From an uncultured beta proteobacterium (lineage in GTDB: Bacteria; Pseudomonadota; Gammaproteobacteria; Burkholderiales; SG8-41), in NCBI GenBank assembly GCA_903889565.1, contig CAISYC010000067.1, forward strand, positions 44,535-108,534: a stretch of DNA of 64,000 nucleotides, in the 5' to 3' direction. This document shows, piece after piece, positions 27,754 to 37,228 of the stretch (its first letter is position 1; every line of letters starts with the position of its first letter). The position numbers and the translations under genes were made by a program. Under the pieces are notes generated by a model, which made no database searches, was not told the DNA's origin, and worked only from the letters and a program-made list of their open reading frames with translations.

Positions 27754-28995
27754 ATGAAGAAACCGCCGCCCATGCTCACCCCTCGCATTATCGCCGACCT
27801 GCGTTCGGGAGACGAGTGCGCTGATCCCGATCACCCGGGTTTGAGGGTGCGCCGGACGAATGCCGCACGGGTGTTTTTCTACCGCTACCGGGCTAGCGAT
27901 GGCGCGCTGCGCGAGATCAAGCTCGGCGAGTTCGGTCCCATGACGCTCGCGGAAGCACGCAAGGCGCTGGGACGCTTGAAGCTCGAACGCGAGCGCGGGT
28001 TCGACCCACAATTGGAGAAGCAGCAGGCACGCGCGGAAGCGCGGCGCCAGCGCGAAGCCGAGAAACTCGCACGCTATACGGTGGAGAAAATGGTCGAGGA
28101 CTACATCGCTGAGCGCCTGAGCAAACAGAAGCGCGGCGATGAGGGAGCCCGGCTGCTGCGTCGCGAACTGCTTTCCATGCTCGGCGATCGCCCTGCGGCG
28201 GCGGTGACACGGCGCGAGCTGCAGGACGAAGTGATCCGGCCCATGCTGAATCGCGCCCCACGGTGCGGCACTTACCTGCTTGGCCGCATTCGATGCGCGT
28301 ATACCCACGCGGCAGAACAGGGGCGTCTTCCCGACGACTTCGTGTTTCCGACGCTGGGCATCAAAGGCGCGCCTCAGGTGCGCAGAAAGCGCGCCTTTAG
28401 CGACAGCGAACTCGCGACGTTCGTGCGATGGCTGCCGCACAGTCCCTACAGCCGCACCGTGCGGGACGCGCTGGCGCTGGTGCTCTTCACCGGCTGCCGG
28501 TCGGGTGAAGTGGTGGCCGCGTTATGGCGCGACATCGACCTGGAGCGCGCGGTATGGACGATTCGCGAAACGAAAAACGGCGAGCCGCACGACGTCATGC
28601 TATCCCGTCAAGCGATCGATCTGCTGAAGGTTCGCAGGGCGCTGCACGAGGTCTTTGTGTTTCCGTCACCGATGGACGGATACCACATCGCTCAGAAAGC
28701 GCTCGGCCTTGCACAATACGAGGCACGCAAGGTGAAGGAGGGCAAGCCGCCCGCCGATCCGATTGAGCTGCCGTGGACGGTTCATGATTTGCGCCGCACG
28801 GCGGCCACGGGCATGGCGAAGCTCGGCTGCCCGCGCGTAGTGCAGGACCGCATCCTCAATCATGTCGATGGTTCGGTAAGCGCCATCTATGATCGGCATC
28901 GCTATGACGGCGAGGCGCGGGTATGGCTGCAGAAGTGGGCGGACTATCTTGAGGCGCTGACCGCAAACAAAGTCGTGTCTTTGCGCGCCGCGTGA
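27754..28995 (+). CDS. Tyrosine recombinase/integrase of island 1
   Basis: This 413-residue phage-type integrase has an N-terminal arm-binding domain (DUF4102-like, GLRVRRTNAARVFFYRYRASDG). A core-binding helical domain covers about residues 105-205, followed by the catalytic domain. The catalytic Arg is in TGCRSGEV, the HxxR box reads HDLRRTAA, and the nucleophilic Tyr is in AIYDRHRY. It faces away from mutS. No tRNA or clear direct repeat was found beside it, so the attachment site is undefined. A similar but broken C-terminus occurs near 30.9 kb. Confidence 0.93.
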   Translation: MKKPPPMLTPRIIADLRSGDECADPDHPGLRVRRTNAARVFFYRYRASDGALREIKLGEFGPMTLAEARKALGRLKLERERGFDPQLEKQQARAEARRQREAEKLARYTVEKMVEDYIAERLSKQKRGDEGARLLRRELLSMLGDRPAAAVTRRELQDEVIRPMLNRAPRCGTYLLGRIRCAYTHAAEQGRLPDDFVFPTLGIKGAPQVRRKRAFSDSELATFVRWLPHSPYSRTVRDALALVLFTGCRSGEVVAALWRDIDLERAVWTIRETKNGEPHDVMLSRQAIDLLKVRRALHEVFVFPSPMDGYHIAQKALGLAQYEARKVKEGKPPADPIELPWTVHDLRRTAATGMAKLGCPRVVQDRILNHVDGSVSAIYDRHRYDGEARVWLQKWADYLEALTANKVVSLRAA

Positions 28996-29068
28996 TTTTC
29001 TCAATGCAGAACCGCGGCGGTGCCTTGGTTTTCCCTGAACAGGTACGACGGCTTGCAGCAGGCGCCGG

Positions 29069-29200
29069 TGATTAGATATAGTTCAAAAATTACAATGAAA
29101 TGAGAATATTTACTGATTATCTAATCAAGGCGCCTGCGGTTGATTAGAAAGTGATGTAATATTCACCCTATATGGGAACTTTCAGACATTCTCTAATCAA
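29069..29200. promoter_or_regulatory. Operator-like array of TGATTAG/CTAATCA half-sites before the AbiE pair
   Basis: Four half-sites are visible: TGATTAG at 29069-29075, CTAATCAA at 29121-29128, TTGATTAG at 29140-29147 and CTAATCAA at 29193-29200. The inner pair is a perfect 8-bp inverted repeat with an 11-base spacer. The last copy lies inside the first codons of the AbiEi gene. AbiEi antitoxins repress their own operon by binding inverted repeats upstream, so this is the likely operator. The region is AT-rich, unlike the surrounding genes. Confidence 0.6.
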
Positions 29201-29927
29201 GCAACTCCAGACCAGCTTTCCACGCGGCACGCCATTCGACGTGGGCGCGCTCGCGCGCTTGGGCGTCTCCACGAAGCTGGCAGCCCACTACGCCGGGACG
29301 GGTTGGCTGGTCCGGCTCGGGCAGGGCGTGTACGCCTTTCCTGCCGACGAACTGAGCGCGCACGGAACGATCAAGTTCCTTCAAACCCGCGTCGCCGGCC
29401 TACACGTCGCAGGCAAGAGCGCACTCGCCATGCAGGGCGTGCGCCACAATCTGGCCGCGCGCGAGCAGTGGGTGCTCTGGGGCGATGTACGCTTCGCGCT
29501 GCCGAAATGGTTTACGACACGCTTTCCCGCGCGTTACGTCTCGGCTCGGTTGTTCGATTGGCCGGATGAGGCGTTGGCCGCAAAGAGCCTGACTACGCCA
29601 CCCGGCGCGACCGAGGGCTTGCGCGTGTCGGTGCCCGAGCGCGCACTGCTCGAGTTGCTGTACGACGTGGGCACCCATCAAGGCCTCGAAGAAGCGCGCA
29701 ACCTGTTCGAGGGCTTGAGCAGTCCGCGCAAGGAAATGCTGGGCCGCCTGCTTGCCTGTTGCACTAGCGTCAAGACAGTGCGCCTCTTCCTGACCTGGGC
29801 GCGCGAGACGAAGGTGGTGGATGTCGCGGCCATCCAGCAGCAGTACACGTTGCCGGTCGGCAGCGACAAGCGCTGGATGACCCGCCTGAAAGACGGCACC
29901 TTGCTGAGCCTGAAACCGCATGGATAA
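29172..29927 (+). CDS. AbiEi-type antitoxin/transcriptional repressor
   Basis: This 251-residue protein is the type IV antitoxin of an AbiE system. An N-terminal winged-helix domain (about residues 1-70, GVSTKLAAHYAGTGWLVRLGQGVYAF) precedes the AbiEi C-terminal domain (VAGKSALAMQGVRHNL; LRVSVPERALLELLYDVG). In this family the protein counters the AbiEii toxin without direct binding and represses the operon. The reading frame overlaps the toxin gene by 8 bases. The ATG at 29172 lacks a clear ribosome site. Confidence 0.85.
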   Translation: MGTFRHSLIKQLQTSFPRGTPFDVGALARLGVSTKLAAHYAGTGWLVRLGQGVYAFPADELSAHGTIKFLQTRVAGLHVAGKSALAMQGVRHNLAAREQWVLWGDVRFALPKWFTTRFPARYVSARLFDWPDEALAAKSLTTPPGATEGLRVSVPERALLELLYDVGTHQGLEEARNLFEGLSSPRKEMLGRLLACCTSVKTVRLFLTWARETKVVDVAAIQQQYTLPVGSDKRWMTRLKDGTLLSLKPHG

Positions 29928-30834
29928 GGCCTATGCCGATGTCGTGCGCTTGCTGCTGGCCGCCGCCCCTGAAGTGTTCGCCAACGACATCTTCGCGATG
30001 AAGGGCGGCACCGCCATCAATCTCTTCGTGCGGGACATGCCGCGCCTGTCGGTGGACATCGACGTGGTCTACACACCATGGCAGATCCCGCGCGACCAGG
30101 CACTGGCCGCCATCGCCGGCGAGATCGACGCGATTGCCGGGCGCCTCGCGAAACGAGGCATGCGTACGCGCAAGGTAACGAGCAAGGATCTCGGCGATAC
30201 CAAACTGCTGATCGAGGACGCGGACAATCAGGTGAAGGTCGAAGTCAATGCGGTTTTCCGTGGAACCGTTCTGCCGGTCGAGCGGCGCGCGCAGACGCCC
30301 AGAACGGCTGACATGTTCGGTGCTGAACTTGAACTGCCCGTGCTCGCCAAGGCTGAACTCTACGGCAGCAAACTAGTGGCCGCGATGGACCGGCAGCACC
30401 CCCGCGATCTGTTCGATGTGTGGCAGATGTTCACCGCCGGCGGTTTGTCCGACTCAACGGTGGAGTGCTTTGTCACCTACCTGGCCGGCCATAACCGGCC
30501 GACCCATGAGGTCCTGTTCGGCAACGATAAAGCCATCGCCGATGAATACCGAAACACCTTTGTCGGCATGACTGCGGATCCGGTCAGCCTTGAGACGCTG
30601 CTGGAAACGCGCGCACGCCTGCGCGCGGAACTGCCGCAACGGCTGACCGGCGCGCAGCGTCATTTCCTGACAGGCCTTTCACGCGCGCAGCCCGACTGGA
30701 CCTTGTTGCAATGCCCGCATGCCGCCGATTTGCCAGCACTGCGTTGGAAGCTCGAAAACCTGCAGACATTCAGCAAGCGCCGCCCGCGGGATTTTGAACA
30801 GCAAGCGAGGGCACTGGAAACCAGGCTAGGCTGA
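29920..30834 (+). CDS. AbiEii/AbiGii-type nucleotidyltransferase toxin
   Basis: This 304-residue protein has a DNA polymerase beta-like nucleotidyltransferase signature, MKGGTAINLFVRDMPRLSVDIDVVY, with the GG, S and DxD elements. Later comes the family segment ELPVLAKAELYGSKLVAAMDRQHPRDLFDVWQM, with K and D residues conserved in AbiEii toxins. Members of this family transfer nucleotides to tRNA acceptor ends and so stop growth, giving phage defence or plasmid stability. With AbiEi upstream it forms a complete type IV toxin-antitoxin unit inside an integrase island. Confidence 0.88.
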   Translation: MDKAYADVVRLLLAAAPEVFANDIFAMKGGTAINLFVRDMPRLSVDIDVVYTPWQIPRDQALAAIAGEIDAIAGRLAKRGMRTRKVTSKDLGDTKLLIEDADNQVKVEVNAVFRGTVLPVERRAQTPRTADMFGAELELPVLAKAELYGSKLVAAMDRQHPRDLFDVWQMFTAGGLSDSTVECFVTYLAGHNRPTHEVLFGNDKAIADEYRNTFVGMTADPVSLETLLETRARLRAELPQRLTGAQRHFLTGLSRAQPDWTLLQCPHAADLPALRWKLENLQTFSKRRPRDFEQQARALETRLG

Positions 30835-31291
30835 GGCTTGTTTGCGTGGCATGGGCAGATCGCCAATATGAATGGCATCGCCACGACTCTGCGGCACGGG
30901 TATGGTTGCAGAAGTGAGATAACCCCCGTGGTCTATTTCAGCTAGGGAAGAACAAGGAGCGAAGCTGCCCAGATTTTCTGTCATTGATGCGCGCGGCCGT
31001 GAATTCATCGCTGTTTTGGCTTCGGCGAACTCCATTGGGAGTGTCAATCGATCGGTTTTTCGCTCACAAGACACACTGCGTCCCTCGCGGCAACAATCGT
31101 TGTCGTGGCAGGTGGCGATTGGCCAGCGCGAATGCGGCAAACGCCCGCACGGTACCCTCGGAACGAATGTTTGTGATGACGACATCTAACAGTGAAGCGG
31201 GGCGGGGTGTGCACCATTAGCGATAAGATGTTAACGCTAATCTATTTACCCTAGGTGGGCTGCTAAGTCGTATTGATACTGCGACAAAACA
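30835..31291. other. Non-coding, degraded part of island 1
   Basis: These 457 bases contain only short, unconvincing ORFs. At the left end is the fragment of a second integrase C-terminus (listed separately). Further right an AT-rich patch holds the inverted pair TTAGCG/CGCTAA around 31218-31242. Nothing else was recognised. Confidence 0.5.
30876..30917 (+). pseudogene. Remnant of an integrase C-terminus
   Basis: Translation from 30876 gives HRHDSAARVWLQK followed by TGA. The intact integrase at 27754 reads HRYDGEARVWLQKW near its end, so 10 of 13 positions agree. It is a short decayed copy of a related recombinase gene and marks the island as a composite or partly deleted element. Confidence 0.6.
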
Positions 31292-31711
31292 ATGACAATG
31301 GACTTTGTAGATCTGGATCGGTTGTTTATTTCGCTCAAGAGAGATACAGACGCAGCTTTAGAATCGGGGGCGCATTGGGGACGCAAGTACGGCGGTTGGC
31401 TTGGTTGGGATGGCTTACTCAGTTATTGGCGCGTGGCACTTCTTGCAGAGGCACTGAGTGGCAAGACTGAGCAGTTGCAGCATCGTGCTGAAATCCTCAA
31501 GCGTGCTGGTAAACCCGCCTTCTTCCTCACTACTGAGGCCTTAGCAAACAACAGATTTGAAGCTGCTCTGGATGAGGCCGATCAGTCAGCTCTTCATTCT
31601 TGGGTTGCGTCGGGTGCCAACGAGGCGTGGTTCTTCTTGGACTCCGTTGACGCAGACGACACGGGCAGCGCAGGTTTGGTGTGGCCGGATCTTAGGGTAA
31701 AAATGCATTGA
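31292..31711 (+). CDS. Hypothetical protein in island 1
   Basis: This unrecognised 139-residue protein starts [18 protein letters not shown]. It is Trp-rich in the first half ([19 protein letters not shown]) and has an acidic, Trp-containing C-terminal part. It has no signal peptide and no transmembrane segment. Its base composition is lower in GC than the neighbours, in keeping with acquired DNA. Its stop codon lies 20 bases inside the convergent cysNC gene. It could be cargo of the island; no function can be assigned. Confidence 0.55.
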   Translation: MTMDFVDLDRLFISLKRDTDAALESGAHWGRKYGGWLGWDGLLSYWRVALLAEALSGKTEQLQHRAEILKRAGKPAFFLTTEALANNRFEAALDEADQSALHSWVASGANEAWFFLDSVDADDTGSAGLVWPDLRVKMH

Positions 31712-33518
31712 GAATTTTCTTAACGCAATTCTCCGCGCTATCCACTGCGGCGTGCAGTCGCAGTTCCGGTGTGTCCGGTGGCTCGTAGGGACTGTCGATA
31801 CCGGTGAAGTTTTTGAGCGACCCGCGGCGGGCTTTCGCGTAAAGGCCCTTGGGATCGCGCCGTTCGCATTCCGCCAATGGCGTATCGACGAAAACCTCGA
31901 AGAACTCACCAGTCTGAAAAAGTGACCGTGCGTAGTCCCGCTCAGCGCGGAACGGGCTGATGAACGAGACGATCACGATCAGGCCCGCATCGACCATCAA
32001 TTTTGCAACTTCAGCGACGCGGCGAATGTTCTCGATGCGGTCGGCCTCGGTGAAGCCCAAATCACGATTCAGCCCGTGGCGGATGTTGTCACCGTCGAGC
32101 ACGTAAGTGTGCCGGCCCGCCGCAAACAGGCGTTTCTCGAGAAGATTAGCGATGGTGGACTTGCCCGAGCCGGAAAGCCCGGTCAGCCAGACGCAGTGGG
32201 GTTTCTGCAGTTTGAGTCCGGCGCGGGCGACCTTGTCCAGATCGAGCGCCTGCCAGCGGAGGTTGGCCGCGCGGCGCAGTGCAAAATCGATCATGCCGGC
32301 GCCGATCGTTTCATTGGTTAAACGGTCGATCAGGATGAAGGCGCCAAGCGACTTGACCCGGCCGTAGGGCTCAAACGGTAGTGCACGATCAACCGACAGG
32401 TTAACCACGCCGATGTCGTTCAGCTCGAGTGTCTTGGCGGCTAGGCGAACACCGTGATCGACGTCGATGCGGTGCTTGATCGCTGTGATGGTCGCGCTGG
32501 CCTGGCAGGTATGCAGCTTGATCAGGTAGGGGCGTCCGGCGATCAGATGTTGCGCCGAAAGGCACAAGACATGGGCTTCGAACTGGTCGCTGAGTTCGAC
32601 CGGATTAACAGCCGACGCAACGACATCGCCGCGGCCGGCATCGATGTCGCTATCGAAACACAACGTGACCGCATCGCCGGCGGCCGCAGCGGAACGTTCG
32701 CCCTGCCACACGACGATGGATTTGAGCTGCGTCTCGGTGCCCTGTGGCATCACGCAGACGGCGTCACCGGTTTTGATCACGCCACTGGCAACGCGTCCGC
32801 AATAACCTCGAAAATCCGGGTCGGGCCGGTTAACCCACTGCACTGCCATGCGAAACGGCAGCGAATCAGACGGCGTTGTAACTTCCAGCGCTTCCAGGCA
32901 GGGCAGGAGTGCAGGGCCGGTATACCAGGGTATCGCAGCACTGCCTTGGGTAATGTTGTCACCGGTCAGGGCTGAAACCGGTATGGTCTGAACAGTGGCA
33001 AACCCCAGCGTATTTGCCAGTAACTGGTAATCGGCGGCGATTTGCGAGAAAACAGCCTCGTCCCAGTTCACCAGATCCATCTTGTTGATCGCGACCACCA
33101 CGTGGCGCACACCCAGCATCGACACAATGCGGCTATGGCGGCGGGTTTGCGTCAATACGCCCTTGCGGGCGTCGACCAACAGCACAGCCACATCGGCGGT
33201 CGAGGCGCCGGTTGCCATGTTGCGCGTGTACTGTTCGTGGCCGGGAGTGTCGGCCACTACAAACCGGCGCCGCGGCGTCGCAAAGAAGCGATAGGCGACG
33301 TCGATCGTGATGCGCTGCTCGCGTTCGGCCTGCAGGCCGTCCATCAGCAAGGCGAAATCAACCGCTTCACCCTGCGTGCCATAACGGGTGGAGTCTTTTG
33401 TCAGCGCCGATAGCTGGTCATCAAAAATGTTTTTCGATTCGAAAAGCAGGCGGCCAATCAGGGTCGATTTGCCGTCGTCAACACTGCCGCAGGTGATAAA
33501 ACGCAGGGTGTCCTGCAT
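31692..33518 (-). CDS. cysNC: Bifunctional sulfate adenylyltransferase large subunit/APS kinase
   Basis: This is a fusion of CysN (residues about 1-420) and CysC (about 435-608). CysN is an EF-Tu-like GTPase with G1 [10 protein letters not shown]3 DTPGHEQY and G4 NKMD, which drives APS formation by CysD. The APS kinase part has Walker [10 protein letters not shown] and DGDNIRHGL, and makes PAPS. The start overlaps the cysD stop codon by one base, so cysD-cysNC is an operon. PAPS production next to a polysaccharide locus could also feed sulfation, but no sulfotransferase is seen. Confidence 0.95.
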   Translation of the reverse strand: MQDTLRFITCGSVDDGKSTLIGRLLFESKNIFDDQLSALTKDSTRYGTQGEAVDFALLMDGLQAEREQRITIDVAYRFFATPRRRFVVADTPGHEQYTRNMATGASTADVAVLLVDARKGVLTQTRRHSRIVSMLGVRHVVVAINKMDLVNWDEAVFSQIAADYQLLANTLGFATVQTIPVSALTGDNITQGSAAIPWYTGPALLPCLEALEVTTPSDSLPFRMAVQWVNRPDPDFRGYCGRVASGVIKTGDAVCVMPQGTETQLKSIVVWQGERSAAAAGDAVTLCFDSDIDAGRGDVVASAVNPVELSDQFEAHVLCLSAQHLIAGRPYLIKLHTCQASATITAIKHRIDVDHGVRLAAKTLELNDIGVVNLSVDRALPFEPYGRVKSLGAFILIDRLTNETIGAGMIDFALRRAANLRWQALDLDKVARAGLKLQKPHCVWLTGLSGSGKSTIANLLEKRLFAAGRHTYVLDGDNIRHGLNRDLGFTEADRIENIRRVAEVAKLMVDAGLIVIVSFISPFRAERDYARSLFQTGEFFEVFVDTPLAECERRDPKGLYAKARRGSLKNFTGIDSPYEPPDTPELRLHAAVDSAENCVKKILNAFLP

Positions 33519-34414
33519 CAGAAATATCCCTCACGTTTCTTGCGTTCCATCGAACCGGCACCGTCGTGATCGATCAGCCGGCCCTGGCGTTCGGATGATC
33601 GCGCAGCCAATGTCTCGTCAATGATCTCAGCGAGCGTGGTGGCGGTGCTCTCGACCGCCGCCGTAAGCGGATAACAGCCGAGGGTGCGAAAGCGCACCAT
33701 GCGGATTTCGGGTGTCTCACCAGCATTTAAAGGCAAGCGGTCATCATCCACCATGATCCACTGCCCGGCGCGGCGTACCACGGGTCGCGGCGCCGCAAAA
33801 TAGAGCGGCACAATCGGAATCTGTTCGCGTTCGATGTACTGCCAGATATCCGATTCGGTCCAGTTCGAAAGCGGGAACACGCGGATCGTTTCCCCGACAA
33901 CAAGGCGGGTGTTGTAGAGGTTCCATAGCTCCGGCCGCTGCGCCTTGGGATCCCATTGGTGGCCGGCAGCACGATAGGAGAATATCCGCTCTTTGGCGCG
34001 GGATTTTTCTTCGTCACGCCGCGCCCCGCCAAAGATCATGTCATATCCGCCGTCGTCCAGCGCCTGCCTGAGAGCGGCGGTCTTCATCAGGTCGGTGTAA
34101 ACCTCGGAGCCGTGGGTAAATGGGGTCACGCCATTTGACCGGGCCTGCTGATTGGTATGTACGAACAGCCTAAACCCGCTTTCCTTTGCCATGCGGTCGC
34201 GGAAGGCGATCATCTCGCGAAACTTCCAGGTGGTGTCGATATGCAACAGAGGGAATGGCGGTGGCGCCGGCCAAAATGCCTTGCGCGCCAGATGCAGCAT
34301 GACGGAAGAATCCTTGCCGATCGAGTACAGCATGACCGGCTTGCCGGCAGTGGCGACGGCCTCGCGGATGATCTCGATCGATTCGGATTCCAGGTTGTCT
34401 AGGTGACTGTTCAT
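33518..34414 (-). CDS. cysD: Sulfate adenylyltransferase small subunit
   Basis: CysD (298 residues) is the ATP-pyrophosphatase-type subunit that adenylates sulfate. The PP-loop [17 protein letters not shown] is present, and the later [17 protein letters not shown] and [20 protein letters not shown] are family hallmarks. It is first in the cysD-cysNC operon and is divergent from the sugar cluster, separated by 207 AT-rich bases that must hold both promoters. Confidence 0.96.
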   Translation of the reverse strand: MNSHLDNLESESIEIIREAVATAGKPVMLYSIGKDSSVMLHLARKAFWPAPPPFPLLHIDTTWKFREMIAFRDRMAKESGFRLFVHTNQQARSNGVTPFTHGSEVYTDLMKTAALRQALDDGGYDMIFGGARRDEEKSRAKERIFSYRAAGHQWDPKAQRPELWNLYNTRLVVGETIRVFPLSNWTESDIWQYIEREQIPIVPLYFAAPRPVVRRAGQWIMVDDDRLPLNAGETPEIRMVRFRTLGCYPLTAAVESTATTLAEIIDETLAARSSERQGRLIDHDGAGSMERKKREGYF

Positions 34415-34621
34415 CGCATTTTGAAGCCCGTTAGCCTGTCAACGAAATTATATCGCTCGCGCAGTAACAATATAGTTCCGAATGATGCCATATCCCGCGC
34501 GCAATCTTGCTTGAATTGCACGGCATTGCTTTTGCAATGCTCAAAATTTTGATACCCATATTGCATAGCACCGGACTATAATTTCAACATTGGCTATTGA
34601 GTCACATTCGCGATTTTTATA

Positions 34622-35602
34622 TTGAAGTTTGACGACAAGATTTATGTTGCCGGACACCATGGACTCGCCGGTTCAGCGTTAGTCCGCCGGTTGCGCGCTA
34701 GCGGGTTTTTCAATCTTGTTACGCGCACCCACGCCGAGCTCGAATTGACAGATGGTGCTGCGGTAAGCCGGTTTTTTGCGGCGGAGCGGCCGGACTATGT
34801 TTTTCTCGCCGCCGCAAAAGTCGGCGGCATCATAGCCAATAACTCCTTTCCGGCAGAATTCATCTCGCAAAATCTGTCGATCCAGAACAATGTGATCGCC
34901 GAAGCGCAGCGTCACGGCGTCAAAAACCTCATTTTCCTAGGCTCATCGTGCATCTATCCGCGCGACTGTTCGCAGCCGATCAGCGAATCCAGCTTTCTGA
35001 CCGGGCCGATCGAGCACACCAGCCGCGCATATGCGGTAGCGAAGATCGCAGGCGTCGAACAATGCTGGGCTGTCAACCGCCAGTACGGTACTCGTTATAT
35101 CGTGGCAATGCCTGCGAGCATATTCGGTCCCGGCGACAATTACGATCCGCGCGGCTCGCATGTATTGCCGGCGTTGATACGCAAGACCCACGAAGCCAGG
35201 ATCCGCGGTGACCGGCATGTCACGGTTTGGGGCACCGGTACGCCGCGCCGCGAGTTGCTGTTCAGCGACGACATGGCGGACGCATGCATTTTTCTGGCTG
35301 GGCTGTCCGGCGAGACCTATGACGATGTATTTGAAAATGGGGCGTTGGCGCCACTGGTGAACGTCGGCTCCGGCTTCGATTTGAGCATCCGGGAACTCGT
35401 CGCGCGGGTCGCGGCGATCACCGGATTCGTCGGCGACCTCGTGTTTGATACGAATTATCCCGACGGCACGCCGCAAAAACTGCTCGATTCATCGCGTATT
35501 TGTCGGCTTGGCTGGGGCCCGGCAACCTCGCTGGATGACGGTATCCGGAAGGCATACGCGGATTTTCTCGACCGCTATTTTGAAAACGCCACAGAAGAGT
35601 AG
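34622..35602 (+). CDS. GDP-L-fucose synthase-like SDR (epimerase/reductase)
   Basis: This 326-residue extended SDR is closest to the WcaG/Fcl (and ColC) family, which epimerises and reduces GDP-4-keto-6-deoxy sugars. The NADP-binding motif is GHHGLAGSALV. The catalytic Ser/Tyr/Lys triad lies in GSSCIYP and YAVAKIAG, and the late SIFGPGDNYDP is typical. The start is a TTG (KFDDKIYVAGH), with a poor ribosome site. It opens the cluster of GDP-heptose genes, so its substrate may be a GDP-6-deoxy-4-keto-heptose rather than the mannose-derived form. No GDP-mannose 4,6-dehydratase is seen in the window. Confidence 0.85.
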   Translation: MKFDDKIYVAGHHGLAGSALVRRLRASGFFNLVTRTHAELELTDGAAVSRFFAAERPDYVFLAAAKVGGIIANNSFPAEFISQNLSIQNNVIAEAQRHGVKNLIFLGSSCIYPRDCSQPISESSFLTGPIEHTSRAYAVAKIAGVEQCWAVNRQYGTRYIVAMPASIFGPGDNYDPRGSHVLPALIRKTHEARIRGDRHVTVWGTGTPRRELLFSDDMADACIFLAGLSGETYDDVFENGALAPLVNVGSGFDLSIRELVARVAAITGFVGDLVFDTNYPDGTPQKLLDSSRICRLGWGPATSLDDGIRKAYADFLDRYFENATEE

Positions 35603-35685
35603 CGCTGAGATAAAATCAGACGGATTGCACGGCAGGTCAGCATCAATCAAGAAACAAGGCTTTAAGCCTGGGGAGCCGGCAGGGG

Positions 35686-37176
35686 ATGGTGGCAGACAAA
35701 CAAAAAGTGGACGTGCTTCTGGTTAATCCCGGTAGCCGTCAGGCGGTTTATCAGGAACTCGGTAACGAATTCTCGGCCATCGAGCCGCCGTCTCTGGCAG
35801 GCTTGTTTGCCAACTACCTGCGAAAAAAAGGACTCTCGGTCGCCATCGTCGATGCGCCCGCGCAGAACCTCAGTCCGGTCGATGTCGCTGCACACATTGC
35901 GCAAACCTGGCAGCCAACGCTGGTCGTCATGGTGGTCTACGGATTTCAGCCGTCGGCCTCCACCCAGAACATGCCGGCCGCCGGCGAAACCTGCAGGGCG
36001 TTGAAAGCGCAGATGCTTGACTGTCGCATTATGATGACAGGCACGCACCCTGCCGCGTTGCCGGCACGCACCCTGCACGAAGAGGCGGTCGATTTCGTTT
36101 GTGATCGCGAAGGACCGGAAACCATCCTGCAAACCGTGCGCGCGATAAAAAACGGCGCGGCTTCGTTTGTCGGCATCCCGAGTTTGTGGTACCGCGCCAG
36201 TGGCGTGGCGATGTCGAACCCGCCCGGCGAGCTAATGGATGACCTTGACGGTGAGATGCCCGGTGTCGCGTGGGATCTCATGCCCATGGACAAATACCGC
36301 GCGCACAACTGGCATTGCTTCGAACACATCACCGAGCGCATGCCTTATGTGTCAATGCACACTTCGCTTGGTTGTCCGTATAAATGCACCTTTTGCTGCA
36401 TCAATGCGCCCTTCGGAAAGTCGTCGTATCGCATGTGGTCACCGGATTCGGTGATCAAAGAAATCGATATTCTGGTTACCAAGTACGGCGTGAAGAACAT
36501 CAAATTCGTCGATGAGATGTTCGTGCTCAATGCCAATCATGTGATCGGCATTTGCGACCGCATCATCGAGCGCGGCTACGATCTGAACATCTGGGCTTAC
36601 GCCCGCGTCGACACGGTCAAGGATCAGTTTCTCGACAAGCTCAATCGCGCCGGTTTCCGCTGGCTGGCACTGGGCATTGAATCTGGCAGCAAGCATGTGC
36701 GCGACGGCGTCGAGAAGGGCCGCTTCGGCTCAATCGATATCATCAAAACGGTGCGCAAGATTCAGGACGCCGGCATCAACGTCATCGGCAATTACATTTT
36801 CGGCCTGCCCGATGACACCCTCGAATCGATGCAGGAAACGCTCGATCTGGCCATCGAAGCCAATTGCGAGTTCGCCAACTTCTACTGCGCCATGGCCTAC
36901 CCCGGCTCCAAGCTTTATACGATGGCGGTCGAAAAGGGCTGGGAACTGCCGGAATCGTGGATCGGCTATTCGCAGCACAGCTATGAAACGATGCCGTTGC
37001 GCACGGAGGTTTTGACCAGCGCCGAAGTGCTGAAATTCCGCGACGACGCGTTCATGAAATATTTTTCGAATCCCGGCTACCTCTCGTTTGTGCAAGAGAA
37101 GTTCGGCGAAGAGGTCGTGCAACACCTGCGCGACATGACCAAAATAAAACTCAAACGGAAGATCCTTGGCGACTAA
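35686..37176 (+). CDS. B12-binding-domain radical SAM protein
   Basis: This 496-residue protein has an N-terminal cobalamin-binding-type domain (about residues 1-165, VDVLLVNPGSRQ...PPSLAGLFANYLRKKG). The radical SAM core follows, with the motif C-x3-C-x2-C in SLGCPYKCTFCCINAP at about residue 230. Class B members do methyl transfer to unactivated carbons or other radical steps. A DXHXXG loop for classical B12 binding is not evident, so cobalamin use is uncertain. Its place between an SDR and the heptose kinase gene suggests that it acts on the sugar or on a lipid-linked intermediate. Confidence 0.82.
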   Translation: MVADKQKVDVLLVNPGSRQAVYQELGNEFSAIEPPSLAGLFANYLRKKGLSVAIVDAPAQNLSPVDVAAHIAQTWQPTLVVMVVYGFQPSASTQNMPAAGETCRALKAQMLDCRIMMTGTHPAALPARTLHEEAVDFVCDREGPETILQTVRAIKNGAASFVGIPSLWYRASGVAMSNPPGELMDDLDGEMPGVAWDLMPMDKYRAHNWHCFEHITERMPYVSMHTSLGCPYKCTFCCINAPFGKSSYRMWSPDSVIKEIDILVTKYGVKNIKFVDEMFVLNANHVIGICDRIIERGYDLNIWAYARVDTVKDQFLDKLNRAGFRWLALGIESGSKHVRDGVEKGRFGSIDIIKTVRKIQDAGINVIGNYIFGLPDDTLESMQETLDLAIEANCEFANFYCAMAYPGSKLYTMAVEKGWELPESWIGYSQHSYETMPLRTEVLTSAEVLKFRDDAFMKYFSNPGYLSFVQEKFGEEVVQHLRDMTKIKLKRKILGD

Positions 37177-37228
37177 CCTGCGATCTTCGGTGGCGCGCCG
37201 CCAATAAACGACTCCGCCCGGCCACCAC

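Noticed and set aside
29101-29147. Inverted repeat near the AbiE promoter as a possible island attachment site
   Set aside because: The half-sites recur as an ordered array up to the AbiEi start codon, which fits an operator better; no second copy at the other island end was found.
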